From contig DAIDKP010000011.1 in the NCBI GenBank assembly GCA_027449965.1, positions 124,001 to 188,000 on the forward strand: a stretch of DNA of 64,000 nucleotides. Direction: 5' to 3'. The notes under the pieces were generated by a model. It worked only from the letters and a program-made list of their open reading frames with translations. It made no database searches and had not been told where the DNA came from. The position numbers were made by a program, and so were the translations under genes. This stretch comes from Acidobacteriaceae bacterium (GTDB lineage Bacteria > Acidobacteriota > Terriglobia > Terriglobales > Acidobacteriaceae). Shown piece after piece: positions 10,129-18,822 of the stretch (its first letter is position 1; the number at the start of each line of letters is the position of its first letter).

Positions 10129-11124
10129 TTAGTCGCCAGGAAAGGGATTGGCGACGCGCAGCTCGGCGACGATGGTCTGGGCAGCAAGGCGGGCTTCGTC
10201 GGCGCGGTCAGGCGGGAAGCTGATGGCTCCGACACGGGCGTGGCCGCCACCACCGTAGCGCTCGCAGATGCGCGCAAGATTGACCATCTGGCTGTCGGTG
10301 GCCGGAGTCCAGGGATTGGAGCCGACGGCGACCTTGGTGCGGAAGCTGGAGCGCGAAAGCCCGATGGAGTAGGTGGCCTGCGGAAAAAGATAGTAGGGGA
10401 TGAACTTGTTAAAGCCTTCCATGGGGTGGTCGGTGATGTCGAAGAAGATGGTCCCGTCGCGGTACTCGGCGCGCTGGCCGATCAGCTCGATGGCGCGCTG
10501 GTGCTGGGCGAGCAAGGGCGGCAACAGATCGGCGACAAAAGGCTGCGCGATGACCTCGGCAAGCGGCATGGAGGTGAGCAGCGGGATGAGTCGGGGAATG
10601 AACGATGGGTCCTGGGTGGCCTCGATGATGAGAGTGAGGCGCATGGCGGGCGAAGGCATTTCGACGGCGGACTGGGCCGATGCATAGCGCGCGCCATCGA
10701 CGATGTCGGCCCAGTGAAGGAGTTCCGCGAAGGGGGCGATGTCGAAGCTGAAGCGCGTGGCGGCGATATGCGCCAGAAAACTGGTGCAGGAGATGTAGGA
10801 AGGATCGTAAAAGCGACGGCTGGAACAAGTGGCATCCTGCTGACAAAGGGCAAAGTGCTGCTGGTCGGCGGGAGTGAGAAAGGCCGAGAGATGATGATCG
10901 AACCACCAGGTGATGCGCGGCGAAGCGGAGTATTTGAAGTCGACGATGGCGTTCTCCTCGCCGGTGAAAGCGGCTTCATCGAAGAGCGCTCCGGCGCGAT
11001 GAACAAGTCCGCAGAACTCGTATTGAGCCGCGGAATCAATGCAGGCACGGTGGAAGCGCGTGAAAAGCGAGGCGGAACAGGCACCATCAAAACACTTATC
11101 GTGATAAAAAACGCGAACCTTCAA
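10129..11124 (-). CDS. DHH-family phosphoesterase
   Basis: A 331-residue protein with an N-terminal DHH domain and C-terminal DHHA1-type domain. Visible motifs: YHDKCFDGACSA near residue 10 (equivalent of the first metal-binding HxDxDG motif), a DFKY aspartate, the DHH-type WWFDHHLSAF, and a terminal GGGGHARVGAISF corresponding to DHHA1 GGGH. Such proteins cleave nano-RNA or cyclic dinucleotides, or act as exonucleases; which applies here is unknown. The start is TTG, with GGAGGG eight nucleotides upstream. It lies 102 nt downstream of fliJ in the same direction and could be read through from the flagellar operon. Confidence 0.8.
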   Translation of the reverse strand: MKVRVFYHDKCFDGACSASLFTRFHRACIDSAAQYEFCGLVHRAGALFDEAAFTGEENAIVDFKYSASPRITWWFDHHLSAFLTPADQQHFALCQQDATCSSRRFYDPSYISCTSFLAHIAATRFSFDIAPFAELLHWADIVDGARYASAQSAVEMPSPAMRLTLIIEATQDPSFIPRLIPLLTSMPLAEVIAQPFVADLLPPLLAQHQRAIELIGQRAEYRDGTIFFDITDHPMEGFNKFIPYYLFPQATYSIGLSRSSFRTKVAVGSNPWTPATDSQMVNLARICERYGGGGHARVGAISFPPDRADEARLAAQTIVAELRVANPFPGD

Positions 11125-11226
11125 AACGACCCACCCTCCGGGGATTGAAGCAGGATGCAGGGCTGGAGTGGCGCGCGGGAAGCGCCCGTGCCCAAAGGAC
11201 TAGCATCGGCGGGTTGAGGCGGGATG

Positions 11227-11727
11227 TCAAGCAGGACGGCGGCTGCCGGAGTCCCGAGGCGAAACCGCCGCAGGCGCATCGGGCGAAGCGGCCGACGCTG
11301 TCGGGCGGCGCTTGCGTCCGTACCAGTCGTCGAGCATCTGCTGGGCGCGGCGGTCGGCCTCCTGGCGGGCACGCTGTTCGGCCTCTCCGAGCAGTGTCTC
11401 CACCTGACGGCGAGCCGTACGCCGCGCCAGATATTCGTCGCGCTGGCGAGCAAGATCGTCGTCCAGTTGCTGAAGCTGCGGACGCAGATGCTCGGCGTGG
11501 CGGCTGGCCACCTCCATGCGCGCCAGCCCCGTCCGTCGATCCCGCGGATCGTTGCGCTCGATGCCAAGGATCAGCTCGGCTCGACCATTCCGCTGCTCCT
11601 GATGCGCGGCCAGCAACTCGGCAGCAGCCTGTTCGCGAATGCGTGCCGCAGCCTCAAGCGCCAGACGGCTTTGCTCCTCTTCCAGTTCGCGAATTCGGGT
11701 GAGGCGGCGAAGGGTTTTGGCAGACAT
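11227..11727 (-). CDS. fliJ: FliJ-like flagellar export chaperone
   Basis: A 166-residue, highly charged protein, almost entirely predicted alpha-helical coiled coil (Arg/Glu/Gln-rich heptads, residues about 5-140) with a disordered Ser/Pro/Ala tail. FliJ proteins vary greatly in sequence; the assignment rests on size, coiled coil and position directly after fliI, the order seen in many flagellar operons. FliJ links the export ATPase to the export gate and escorts chaperones. The gap to fliI is 51 nt. Confidence 0.7.
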   Translation of the reverse strand: MSAKTLRRLTRIRELEEEQSRLALEAAARIREQAAAELLAAHQEQRNGRAELILGIERNDPRDRRTGLARMEVASRHAEHLRPQLQQLDDDLARQRDEYLARRTARRQVETLLGEAEQRARQEADRRAQQMLDDWYGRKRRPTASAASPDAPAAVSPRDSGSRRPA

Positions 11728-11778
11728 TCGGTGTGCTCCTCGATGAACATGATGCTCGCCAGCCCTCCACGCGCGGCG

Positions 11779-13098
11779 TCAGATGGACTCGGCCAGCGCC
11801 AGAAGACGATCCACACAGCCTTGAAAATCGAGGCGTTCGGCGGCGCCCTGCATGAAGAACTCGCGCAGCAGCGGACGCGCTTCCAGCGCGCGATCCAGGT
11901 CTTCATCCGAGCCGGGGCGATAGGCTCCGATGCGGACCAGGTCTTCAGAGCGCGCATAGGCGGCCAGCAGTCGGCGCAGCTCGGCGGCAGCCTCGCGATG
12001 CTCCGGTGTGGCCACGGCGGTCATCAGCCGGCTGACGGAATCGAGAATCTGGATCGGCGGATACCACCCCTCCGAGGCCAGGGCGCGGGAGAGCACGATG
12101 TGACCATCGAGCAGCGAGCGCACCGCATCGACAAGCGGATCCTGTTGATCGTCGCCCTCCATGAGCACGGTGTAAAAAGCCGTGATCGAGCCGTTGCGAA
12201 AGCTGCCGGCGCGCTCGACCAGCCGCGCCAGACGCGTGAAGACCGAAGGAGTGTAGCCTTTGGCCGTAGCCGGCTCACCGGCGGCCAGGCCGATCTCGCG
12301 CGCGGCCATGGCGAAGCGCGTCAGCGAATCGAGCACCAACAACACATGATGACCCTCGGCGGCAAAGGACTCGGCGATGGCCGTCGCTCCGAGTGCAGCT
12401 CGCATACGCATCAGCGGACTTTGGTCAGAGGTGGAGACCATGACGACCGAGCGCCGTCGCCCCTCCTCGCCCAGTGCGTCCTCCAGAAACTCACCCACCT
12501 CACGGCCACGCTCGCCCACCAGCCCAACAACCGTGATATCGGCTTCGGTGTTACGCGTCATCATGCCGATCAGCGTGCTTTTGCCGACGCCCGAGCCGCC
12601 GAAGATGCCCACGCGCTGGCCGCGACCGACTGTGAGCAGGCCATCGATGGCGCGAATGCCGGTGCCCAGCGGGCGGCGGATGGGAAGCCGGTCAAGCGGC
12701 GTGCAGACCGGTCCATCGAGCGGCACCGAATGAGCCGTGCGCGGCGCGCGACCTCCGTCGATCGGGTGACCGAGCGCGTCCAGCACGCGACCCATCAGCG
12801 CCGGGCCGGTTTCCACCTCCGGCGTCACGCCCAGAGCCTCAACCGCATCGCCATACTGAATGCCCTCCGGCGCGTTGACCGGCATCGAGAGCACCGTCTG
12901 GCCGCGAAAGCCGATGACCTCGGCCAGATGACGACTGCCCTGACGATCGATGATGGAACAAAGCTGGCCGACGGAGCAGATGGGGCCGGCCGATTCGATG
13001 GTCTGGCCGATGGCCTGAAGCACCTGACCGCGCCAGCGCCAGGGCTGGATACGGCGCAGTCGATGCTGATAGCCGGTGAGCTGTCCGGGAGGGGTCAT
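11779..13098 (-). CDS. fliI: Flagellum-specific ATP synthase
   Basis: Cytoplasmic ATPase of the flagellar type III export apparatus; 439 residues, normal for the family. The Walker A loop GGSGVGKST is near residues 166-174 and the Walker B stretch VLLVLDSLTRFAMA follows. The segment GLVGERGREVGEFLED is typical of FliI/SctN rather than F1 beta subunits. The start overlaps the fliH stop by 4 nt (ATGA), fitting tight coupling of the FliH-FliI complex. Confidence 0.95.
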   Translation of the reverse strand: MTPPGQLTGYQHRLRRIQPWRWRGQVLQAIGQTIESAGPICSVGQLCSIIDRQGSRHLAEVIGFRGQTVLSMPVNAPEGIQYGDAVEALGVTPEVETGPALMGRVLDALGHPIDGGRAPRTAHSVPLDGPVCTPLDRLPIRRPLGTGIRAIDGLLTVGRGQRVGIFGGSGVGKSTLIGMMTRNTEADITVVGLVGERGREVGEFLEDALGEEGRRRSVVMVSTSDQSPLMRMRAALGATAIAESFAAEGHHVLLVLDSLTRFAMAAREIGLAAGEPATAKGYTPSVFTRLARLVERAGSFRNGSITAFYTVLMEGDDQQDPLVDAVRSLLDGHIVLSRALASEGWYPPIQILDSVSRLMTAVATPEHREAAAELRRLLAAYARSEDLVRIGAYRPGSDEDLDRALEARPLLREFFMQGAAERLDFQGCVDRLLALAESI

Positions 13099-14321
13099 CG
13101 TCGTGCTCCGGCGACTTCGCCTCCCGACTGCGGAGCGGGTGATGCAAGGTCGGGTGATGCAAAATCAGATGAGTCGAAGGGTGAGGCATGATCGGTTGAC
13201 GCGAAGGGTGAAGCTTCTGAAGAAGACGGGGCGGATGGGGGTGAAGTGGCCGATGACGTGGAGGCGTTGGCCGGTGGCGTGGCCAGCGGCTGACGATGCG
13301 GTAGACGATCAAAGAAGCCGCGCTCGATCTCGCGCAACTGCTCGTGCAGACTGAGATCGGCGCCACCAAAACCGCTCTCGCCCATGCCGGTCTCGATGCG
13401 ACACTCGCCCAGCTCCATGCGCGGGTCACCGAGGACCTGCGGACGCTGGCGAAGGCCCGGAGTGAGACGCAACGACTCTTCCCAAAGCGCGCGATCGGCT
13501 TCAGGCACGATCAGCCGGACGGTTGCCGATTCGCCAAGCTGGCCCAGCGCAACGCGCACGGCGCCGGTGAGCAGCAGCGGGTCCATCTGGGCCTCGCGAC
13601 GAAGGATGCGTGCGGCAATGGCCAGCGCCAGGCGCACCGCTTCCTGCTCGAGTTCATGGAAAAAGCGCTCGCGTTCGGTGGCAAAGTCCTGAAGCGCGAC
13701 CAGCACCGGATGGCGAATCTCTTCGAGCTTCGCTTGCAGGGCATCGCGCTCGGCTGAGGCTGCCAGAATCCTGCCTTCTTCTCTGCCTTCTTCCCTGCCC
13801 TCTTCTTTGCCCTCCTGCCGACCCTGCTGGAGTCCGGCCAGCCAGCCATCCTGCCACTCGGCGCTGACGCCGGTATCCGCAACGCTGCTGTCTTCGGCAT
13901 CGATCGAAGCATTCTGCAACGATGAGCGGTCCTCGTCGTGGTCACCCGACGCCGCATAGCTCGGCGGCACGGGGTAACGGGAGGCGGAAGGACTGGAGAC
14001 GTCGCGGCGGGCCGACGATGTGGACTGCGGCGGTTGAGCTACCGAGAGAAACCCGGGGAAGACCGTGGCCAGATGCTGGCTGGCCACCGTCTCCTCATCG
14101 ACAAAAGCCGGCGAAGATGCATCGGAAGCGACCCATTGCCCGGGTGTCCGGGAAGCGCTGGCCGTCGGATGCAGTTCGGGATATGCCAGCGGAACAAGGT
14201 CGCTTGCGCCGCCGATGGCGTCGCGAAATTGGCTGCTGGTGGGGTCATCGGCAGGGCTGCCACCAGCGTGACCGACCTGAGTCGGAGCGGGAGTGCGAAA
14301 TGCGGAGCGAGGCATCGGCAT
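13095..14321 (-). CDS. fliH: FliH-like flagellar assembly protein
   Basis: Negative regulator/stator of FliI. The conserved region runs from about residue 150 to 340: an Arg/Glu/Gly-rich helical stretch with GxxxG-like repeats (GRQEGKEEGREEGREEG) characteristic of FliH, then the FliH/VATPase-E fold with the VRLALAIAARILRRE and VRVALGQL segments. At 408 residues it is much longer than the usual 230-270: about 150 Ser/Pro/Ala-rich residues precede and about 65 Ser/Pro/Asp-rich residues follow the conserved core. It lies 7 nt after fliG and overlaps fliI. Confidence 0.88.
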   Translation of the reverse strand: MPMPRSAFRTPAPTQVGHAGGSPADDPTSSQFRDAIGGASDLVPLAYPELHPTASASRTPGQWVASDASSPAFVDEETVASQHLATVFPGFLSVAQPPQSTSSARRDVSSPSASRYPVPPSYAASGDHDEDRSSLQNASIDAEDSSVADTGVSAEWQDGWLAGLQQGRQEGKEEGREEGREEGRILAASAERDALQAKLEEIRHPVLVALQDFATERERFFHELEQEAVRLALAIAARILRREAQMDPLLLTGAVRVALGQLGESATVRLIVPEADRALWEESLRLTPGLRQRPQVLGDPRMELGECRIETGMGESGFGGADLSLHEQLREIERGFFDRLPHRQPLATPPANASTSSATSPPSAPSSSEASPFASTDHASPFDSSDFASPDLASPAPQSGGEVAGARR

Positions 14322-14328
14322 CTTTCTC

Positions 14329-15378
14329 TCAGACCATCATCTCGTCGCCCGTTTCCATCTTGAGGATGACCTTGCCTTCGGCCTCCAGACGTCGAGCGAG
14401 GTTGAGAATCTCTTGCTGGGCGGCGGCGACCTCGCGCGAGCGTACCGGGCCAAGCACTTCCATATCTTCCTTGAGCATCTCGACGGCGCGCGAACTCATC
14501 GCCTTGAAGACCTGCGCGCGCAGCTCTTCGTTGGCGCCGCGCAGGGCCAGCGCCAGTTGCTTTTTGTCAACGCCGGAGACGATCTCGCGGATGCTGGCGG
14601 CAGGCACCGTGACCAGGTCTTCAAAGGTGAACATGAGGTTGCGGATGCCCAGGGCAAGCTCCGGATTGCTCTCCTCCAGCACCTCCAGAATGTGCTTGGC
14701 TTCCTCGGCATTCTGACGGTTGAGCAGATCGGCAACAGCCTTGAAACCGGAGTAACTTTTGCGCTTGTTGTCGCCGACATTCTCTAGGCGGCGATGAAGA
14801 ATCTGCGCAACCTTCTGCGCCATCTCCGGGGAGAACTGACGCATCTCCGCCAGACGACGCACCGAGACTACCTTGCGATCTTCGCTGAGATTGTCCAGCA
14901 CCAGCGAGGCGCGGCGTGGGTCCAGATGAGCCAGCACCAGTGCAATCGTCTGAGGATGCTCGGACTCCAGCAGCTTGCCCAGTTGAAGCGGATCGGTCTT
15001 TTGCAGCTTGGCCAGATTGCCGTGGCTCTCCTCCTGCGAGCGGCGCACCAGCTCCATCAGATCTTCGGCACGCTGCTTGCCAAAGGCGTCCTGAAGCAGG
15101 CGCGAAGCATAATCGAGGCCGCCGTGCATCATCACCTGCTGGGTCTCGAGCATCTCCCAGAACTCGTGAACGATCTCGGCGGAAAGCTCCGGCGGCACGG
15201 CGCGCAGATCGGCCAGCTCCTCGGTAATACGCTGGACATCCGCTTCGGGAAGTGCGCGCAGGATCTCGCGCGCCAGATCTTCGCCGATTGCAACCATGAG
15301 GATCGCCGCCTTGCGCGCGCCGCTGATCGAGGACGCCATCTTGCGCTTCGCTGTATTCTCTGTCGCCTGCTCCGCCAC
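14329..15378 (-). CDS. fliG: Flagellar motor switch protein FliG
   Basis: Rotor protein that couples the MS ring to the C ring and contacts the stator. The 349-residue length is normal. The N-terminal domain has KAAILMVAIGEDLAREILRALPEADV, the middle domain has the EHPQTIALVLAHLDPRRA segment (EHPQ motif), and the C-terminal domain carries the charged torque helix region (DLVTVPAASIREIVSGVDKKQLALAL, then FKAMSSRA). Genes flank it in normal order, 55 nt after fliF and 7 nt before fliH. Confidence 0.96.
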   Translation of the reverse strand: MAEQATENTAKRKMASSISGARKAAILMVAIGEDLAREILRALPEADVQRITEELADLRAVPPELSAEIVHEFWEMLETQQVMMHGGLDYASRLLQDAFGKQRAEDLMELVRRSQEESHGNLAKLQKTDPLQLGKLLESEHPQTIALVLAHLDPRRASLVLDNLSEDRKVVSVRRLAEMRQFSPEMAQKVAQILHRRLENVGDNKRKSYSGFKAVADLLNRQNAEEAKHILEVLEESNPELALGIRNLMFTFEDLVTVPAASIREIVSGVDKKQLALALRGANEELRAQVFKAMSSRAVEMLKEDMEVLGPVRSREVAAAQQEILNLARRLEAEGKVILKMETGDEMMV

Positions 15379-15433
15379 GTTGCCTCACTTTACCGGGTGA
15401 AATTCTGTTGCTGTTGGGTGGGTCGGAAGAGAC

Positions 15434-17128
15434 TCATTCGGAGTGAATCCAGCTTTGCAGCAAACGCGAGCTTTGCACCGGATTCTGCTTGAGCTGGTCG
15501 GCGACCTGATCAAAGACCTGTTGCACGCGCATGCGCTCAAGATCGGCAGGCGTGGGTGATCCGGGAATCAAAGCGGGCGTGGCTGCTCCGGCAAGCTGGG
15601 GCTGAGCCGCTGCCTCGCCTTTCTGGGCTTTGGCTTTGGGCGTTCGCAACGCCGGACGAATGCCCAGTAGGATCAGCAAGGCCAGACCGACGAGCAGCGT
15701 GCCGTACTTGAGCAGCAGCGGCGACTGCTCGGCCATTTGCAGCACACGCTCGGGCGTGGTGGCCGTCGTGACCGCCTGATTGCCTTCAAAAGGAAGATTT
15801 TCGACCGTGACCAGGTCACCGCGGGAAGCATCGAACCCGACGGCAGCCTGCGCCAGTGCGGTCAGATTCTGAATCTCGGCGGCGCTGAGATGCTTCCAGA
15901 CGGCTGGGGATTTGCCGATGGCCGGATGGATCAGCAGATCGTTGACAAGAATGGCCGCGGTGATGCGGCGCAGATGGCCTGGCTGCTCCAGCGTGTGCAG
16001 AACCTTGTGCGAGGCGGCATAGGTACCGCTCTCGGTCTTGGCCGTCTGCGGGGGCGTCTGCTGCGGAGGATAGACCGGCTTGGCCTGAGAGTTGGGAGCG
16101 TTGGAAGCTGTGCCTGGAACCCCGGCAGGGATCGGCTGGGAACCCGTGCTTTGGTCGGTGCGCTGCATCGAGAGCGTTACGGTCTGGGTCGGGTCGTAGA
16201 GATCGTCGGTCTCTTCGGTGGTCTTCGGGTTGTAATCGACGGTGACCGAGGCTCGCACGTTGCCCGAACCAACGACCGGCTCAAGCGTATCCAGAAGCTT
16301 GGCCTCGAGCGCTTCCTCGGTGCCCAGACGCATCTGTTCGCCGGTCTTCGGCCCAAGCGGAAGATGGCCGCTGGCATCGACCAGCACCACCTGCGCCGGG
16401 GTCAGTCCATCGACGGCCGAGGCGACGAGATTGCGGATCGAGTCGTCCTCGCCGTCGGCCAGATGACCGTGGCGCAGCGTGAGCACGACCGAGGCCTTGG
16501 CCGGGCGATCCTGATCGCGGAAAAGCGAATCGTGAGGAAGCACCAAATGGACACGCGCCGCCTGGACATCGCTGAGCGTGGCGATGGTGTGCTCGAGTTC
16601 CCCTTCGAGCGCACGTTGATAGTTGACTCGCTCATCGAACTCCGAGCCGACCCAGTTGGGCTTGTCGAAAAGCTCAAAACCCATCCTTCCGCTGTGCGGG
16701 CCGCCTTTGGCCGCCGTCGCCAGACGGGCTTTGTCAAGATCGGCGGCAGGAACACGAATCGTCGAGCCATTCGCGTCAAGGTCAAAGGGAATCTGCGCCT
16801 GGGTGAGTACCTGCGCCATCGAGCGCGCATCGTCAGAGTCCATGCCGGCGTAGAGGATGCGCCAGTCCGTGCGCGTTGCCATCCAGCCAATCAGCGCCAG
16901 AACGGCGGCAGCCAACACCGAGCCAATCATCAGACGCCTGCGCTGGTGCGGAGGCAACTGCGCCCAACGCTCGGAGGCGCGGCCCCAGCCCATCTGAGCA
17001 CGTGACAACACACTGCCGGCGTCAGCCGATGAAGCGCCTGTGGGCTGGCCACCGGCAGCCGGACCTCCCGGGGACGGAATCGCCTCTGCAACGGCGGAGT
17101 TGCGGTCTATCTGGGTTCCTGCGGCCAT
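15434..17128 (-). CDS. fliF: Flagellar M-ring protein FliF
   Basis: Inner-membrane MS-ring protein of 564 residues. One transmembrane helix lies near residues 68-86 and a second near 480-500; the periplasmic ring-building region between them has the typical LYAGMDSDDARSMAQVL, FELFDKPNW and NYQRALEGELEHTI segments. The last residues (VFDQVADQLKQNPVQSS) form the FliG-binding tail. A GTG at 17140 is an alternative start; the ATG at 17128 gives a more typical N-terminus, and AAGGA lies upstream of both. Preceded by fliE. Confidence 0.95.
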   Translation of the reverse strand: MAAGTQIDRNSAVAEAIPSPGGPAAGGQPTGASSADAGSVLSRAQMGWGRASERWAQLPPHQRRRLMIGSVLAAAVLALIGWMATRTDWRILYAGMDSDDARSMAQVLTQAQIPFDLDANGSTIRVPAADLDKARLATAAKGGPHSGRMGFELFDKPNWVGSEFDERVNYQRALEGELEHTIATLSDVQAARVHLVLPHDSLFRDQDRPAKASVVLTLRHGHLADGEDDSIRNLVASAVDGLTPAQVVLVDASGHLPLGPKTGEQMRLGTEEALEAKLLDTLEPVVGSGNVRASVTVDYNPKTTEETDDLYDPTQTVTLSMQRTDQSTGSQPIPAGVPGTASNAPNSQAKPVYPPQQTPPQTAKTESGTYAASHKVLHTLEQPGHLRRITAAILVNDLLIHPAIGKSPAVWKHLSAAEIQNLTALAQAAVGFDASRGDLVTVENLPFEGNQAVTTATTPERVLQMAEQSPLLLKYGTLLVGLALLILLGIRPALRTPKAKAQKGEAAAQPQLAGAATPALIPGSPTPADLERMRVQQVFDQVADQLKQNPVQSSRLLQSWIHSE

Positions 17129-17218
17129 GATCGAAAGCACATTCCTTCAAAAAAGTGGATGCTTGGTGAAACGGGACAGAAATCGTGACGCACGATTCAG
17201 ACAAGCGATGGAAACTGG

Positions 17219-17674
17219 TCAGAACTGCATGCCCATCACCTGCTGATACGCGGAGATCGCCTTGTCTCGCACCGCAACCGCCATGTCGAAACCCATCTCG
17301 GCTTTTTCGGTGGCGATCATGGCTTCATGCACATCGACCCCTTTGCCGGAGAGCAGACCTTCGATCGAGGTCTGCGCGGCACGCTCCAGTTGATCGACCT
17401 GGGTGACGGACTGAACGAGGAGATCGGAGAATGGAGCGGATGTTCCGGTGGAGCCGACGGGAGCGAGGCCGGATGGCAGGCTTGGCGACAGGCCGGCCGC
17501 CGACTGAAAGGCCGTTCCAAAGGAACCGAACGCGCCAACCGAGGAGTCCGTCGAAGTCGCCGTGAGCGCGCCGCCAAAGGGGCTGAGTGACGTCTGGCTT
17601 CCGGATGAGGACGGGCTGGTCCAGAGTGAACTGACGGCTGGCGCGGCCTGTGCGGTGGGAATGAGTGAAAGCAT
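17219..17674 (-). CDS. fliE: Flagellar hook-basal body complex protein FliE
   Basis: Small rod-MS ring junction protein of 151 residues. The C-terminal half holds the family pattern: VDQLERAAQ, LLSGKGVDVHEAMIATEKAEMGFDMAVAVRDKAISAYQQVMGMQ, with the conserved VHxxMIAxEKA core. The N-terminal 75 residues are Ser/Gly/Pro-rich and longer than in most FliE proteins (about 100-110 residues). Sits between flgC and fliF as in many bacteria. Confidence 0.92.
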   Translation of the reverse strand: MLSLIPTAQAAPAVSSLWTSPSSSGSQTSLSPFGGALTATSTDSSVGAFGSFGTAFQSAAGLSPSLPSGLAPVGSTGTSAPFSDLLVQSVTQVDQLERAAQTSIEGLLSGKGVDVHEAMIATEKAEMGFDMAVAVRDKAISAYQQVMGMQF

Positions 17675-17714
17675 CGGGTTCGGTTCTCCTTCGGAGGTTC
17701 GGGGAATTCGGGCT

Positions 17715-18224
17715 TTACTTGGCCAGCTCCAGCGAGGAGCTGATCATGGACTTCTCAGCCTGCACCGCCGAGACGTTGAGGCCGTAGGAGCGGGTGGCTC
17801 CCATGAGGTCGACCATCTCGGTGAGCGGGTTGATATCCGGGTAGGAGACATAGCCCTGCGCATCGGCATCCGGATGGCCGGGATCGTAGCGTTTGAGTGG
17901 CGGGGCCGTGTCCTGAACGACGGCGGCAACCTGAACCCCGGGAGCGACCGGCGAAGCGCCCGGCAAAGGCAGACTCATCGCAGGTGAGGTTGCCGCGGCC
18001 TGAAGCGAGGCCAGCTGCGTGGCCGGATCCAGCTGCGTGCTGAGCGCGCCGGCGAAGCTCTGCTGTGAGCCAGCGGCAAAGACGACGTGCTGGCGATGGT
18101 AGGGCGTTCCGTCGGCGGTACGCGTCGTCTCGGCGTTGGCCATGTTGGCGGCCACGACCTCGGCGCGCATCCGCTCGGCCTGAAGCGCTGAGCTGGAAGT
18201 ATCCATCATCCCAAAAAGATTCAT
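17715..18224 (-). CDS. flgC: Flagellar basal-body rod protein FlgC
   Basis: Proximal rod subunit of 169 residues. The N-terminal rod motif LQAERMRAEVVAANMANAETTRT contains the conserved ANxANxxT; the C-terminal part has GYVSYPDINPLTEMVDLMGATRSYGLNVSAVQAEKSM, which is diagnostic of FlgC. It is exported by the flagellar type III system. Lies 30 nt after flgB and 40 nt before fliE. Confidence 0.95.
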   Translation of the reverse strand: MNLFGMMDTSSSALQAERMRAEVVAANMANAETTRTADGTPYHRQHVVFAAGSQQSFAGALSTQLDPATQLASLQAAATSPAMSLPLPGASPVAPGVQVAAVVQDTAPPLKRYDPGHPDADAQGYVSYPDINPLTEMVDLMGATRSYGLNVSAVQAEKSMISSSLELAK

Positions 18225-18254
18225 TGCAGACCCCCTCCCAAAGTTGCCCAGGAA

Positions 18255-18605
18255 TTATTTGGCGTGAATCGCATTGAAGACGCGCGTGTATTCGCGGCGA
18301 AGAAGCGCAACGCCGGTCTTGAAACGCAACTGCGCCTCGGCCATCTGCATCGATTCGCGATCCATCGAGACATCGTTGCCGTCGGGACGCACGACCAACC
18401 CACCCGCCGGATGCATTCTGGCCTGGACTGGATCCTGCCCCCCATCGGCCAGCGCCTGCTGCATGGCGGCATCGAAGTCCATACCCACGGTGCGATACCC
18501 GGGCGTGTCGATATTGGCCATATTGGCGGCGGTGATCTGAATCTGGCGCGTGCTGAGATCGAGATAACGGGCCAGCTCATCGCTGAGCGTGGTTTGCAGT
18601 TGCAT
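18255..18605 (-). CDS. flgB: Flagellar basal-body rod protein FlgB
   Basis: Rod subunit of 116 residues and first gene of the flagellar operon. It carries QIQITAANMANIDTPGYR near residues 22-39, the canonical flagellar rod signature, and ends with FKTGVALLRREYTRVFNAIHAK. The frame stays open upstream, but the ATG at 18605 is fixed by AAGGAGA 7 nt before it, by homology to the rod family start, and by the sigma-54 promoter that would begin transcription only 15 nt upstream. Confidence 0.94.
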   Translation of the reverse strand: MQLQTTLSDELARYLDLSTRQIQITAANMANIDTPGYRTVGMDFDAAMQQALADGGQDPVQARMHPAGGLVVRPDGNDVSMDRESMQMAEAQLRFKTGVALLRREYTRVFNAIHAK

Positions 18606-18630
18606 GGGACTCTCCTTTGCGTGAGAATTG

Positions 18631-18646
18631 TGCAATTTTGTAGCCA
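18631..18646 (-). promoter_or_regulatory. Sigma-54 (-24/-12) promoter of the flagellar operon
   Basis: Minus strand reads TGGCTACAAAATTGCA. The invariant GG (18645-18644) and GC (18633-18632) have the exact 10-nt separation needed by sigma-54, and the YTGGC and TTGCA halves match consensus. The predicted start near 18620 gives a 15-nt leader GCAAAGGAGAGTCCC that is essentially only the Shine-Dalgarno before flgB. A sigma-54 activator gene lies immediately upstream. Confidence 0.82.
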
Positions 18647-18822
18647 AATGATGTGGGATGAGTCTGAGGTTTTTTAAGAAATCCCGAAGGATATTTCCAA
18701 TCCCCAACCCTCAGGAATTTGTGGTCAAAGCGGATTCCCTGCGTGGGCAAGTCCCCGCTTCCAGGCTGGTGATTCTCGGTTGATGATCCGAACCGGCAAT
18801 CGGGATCAGGGATCGAGACTTA

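Noticed and set aside
11224..13191. A 655-codon plus-strand frame antisense to fliJ and fliI
   Set aside because: It overlaps genes with clear Walker motifs and order conservation, and has no recognisable protein features.
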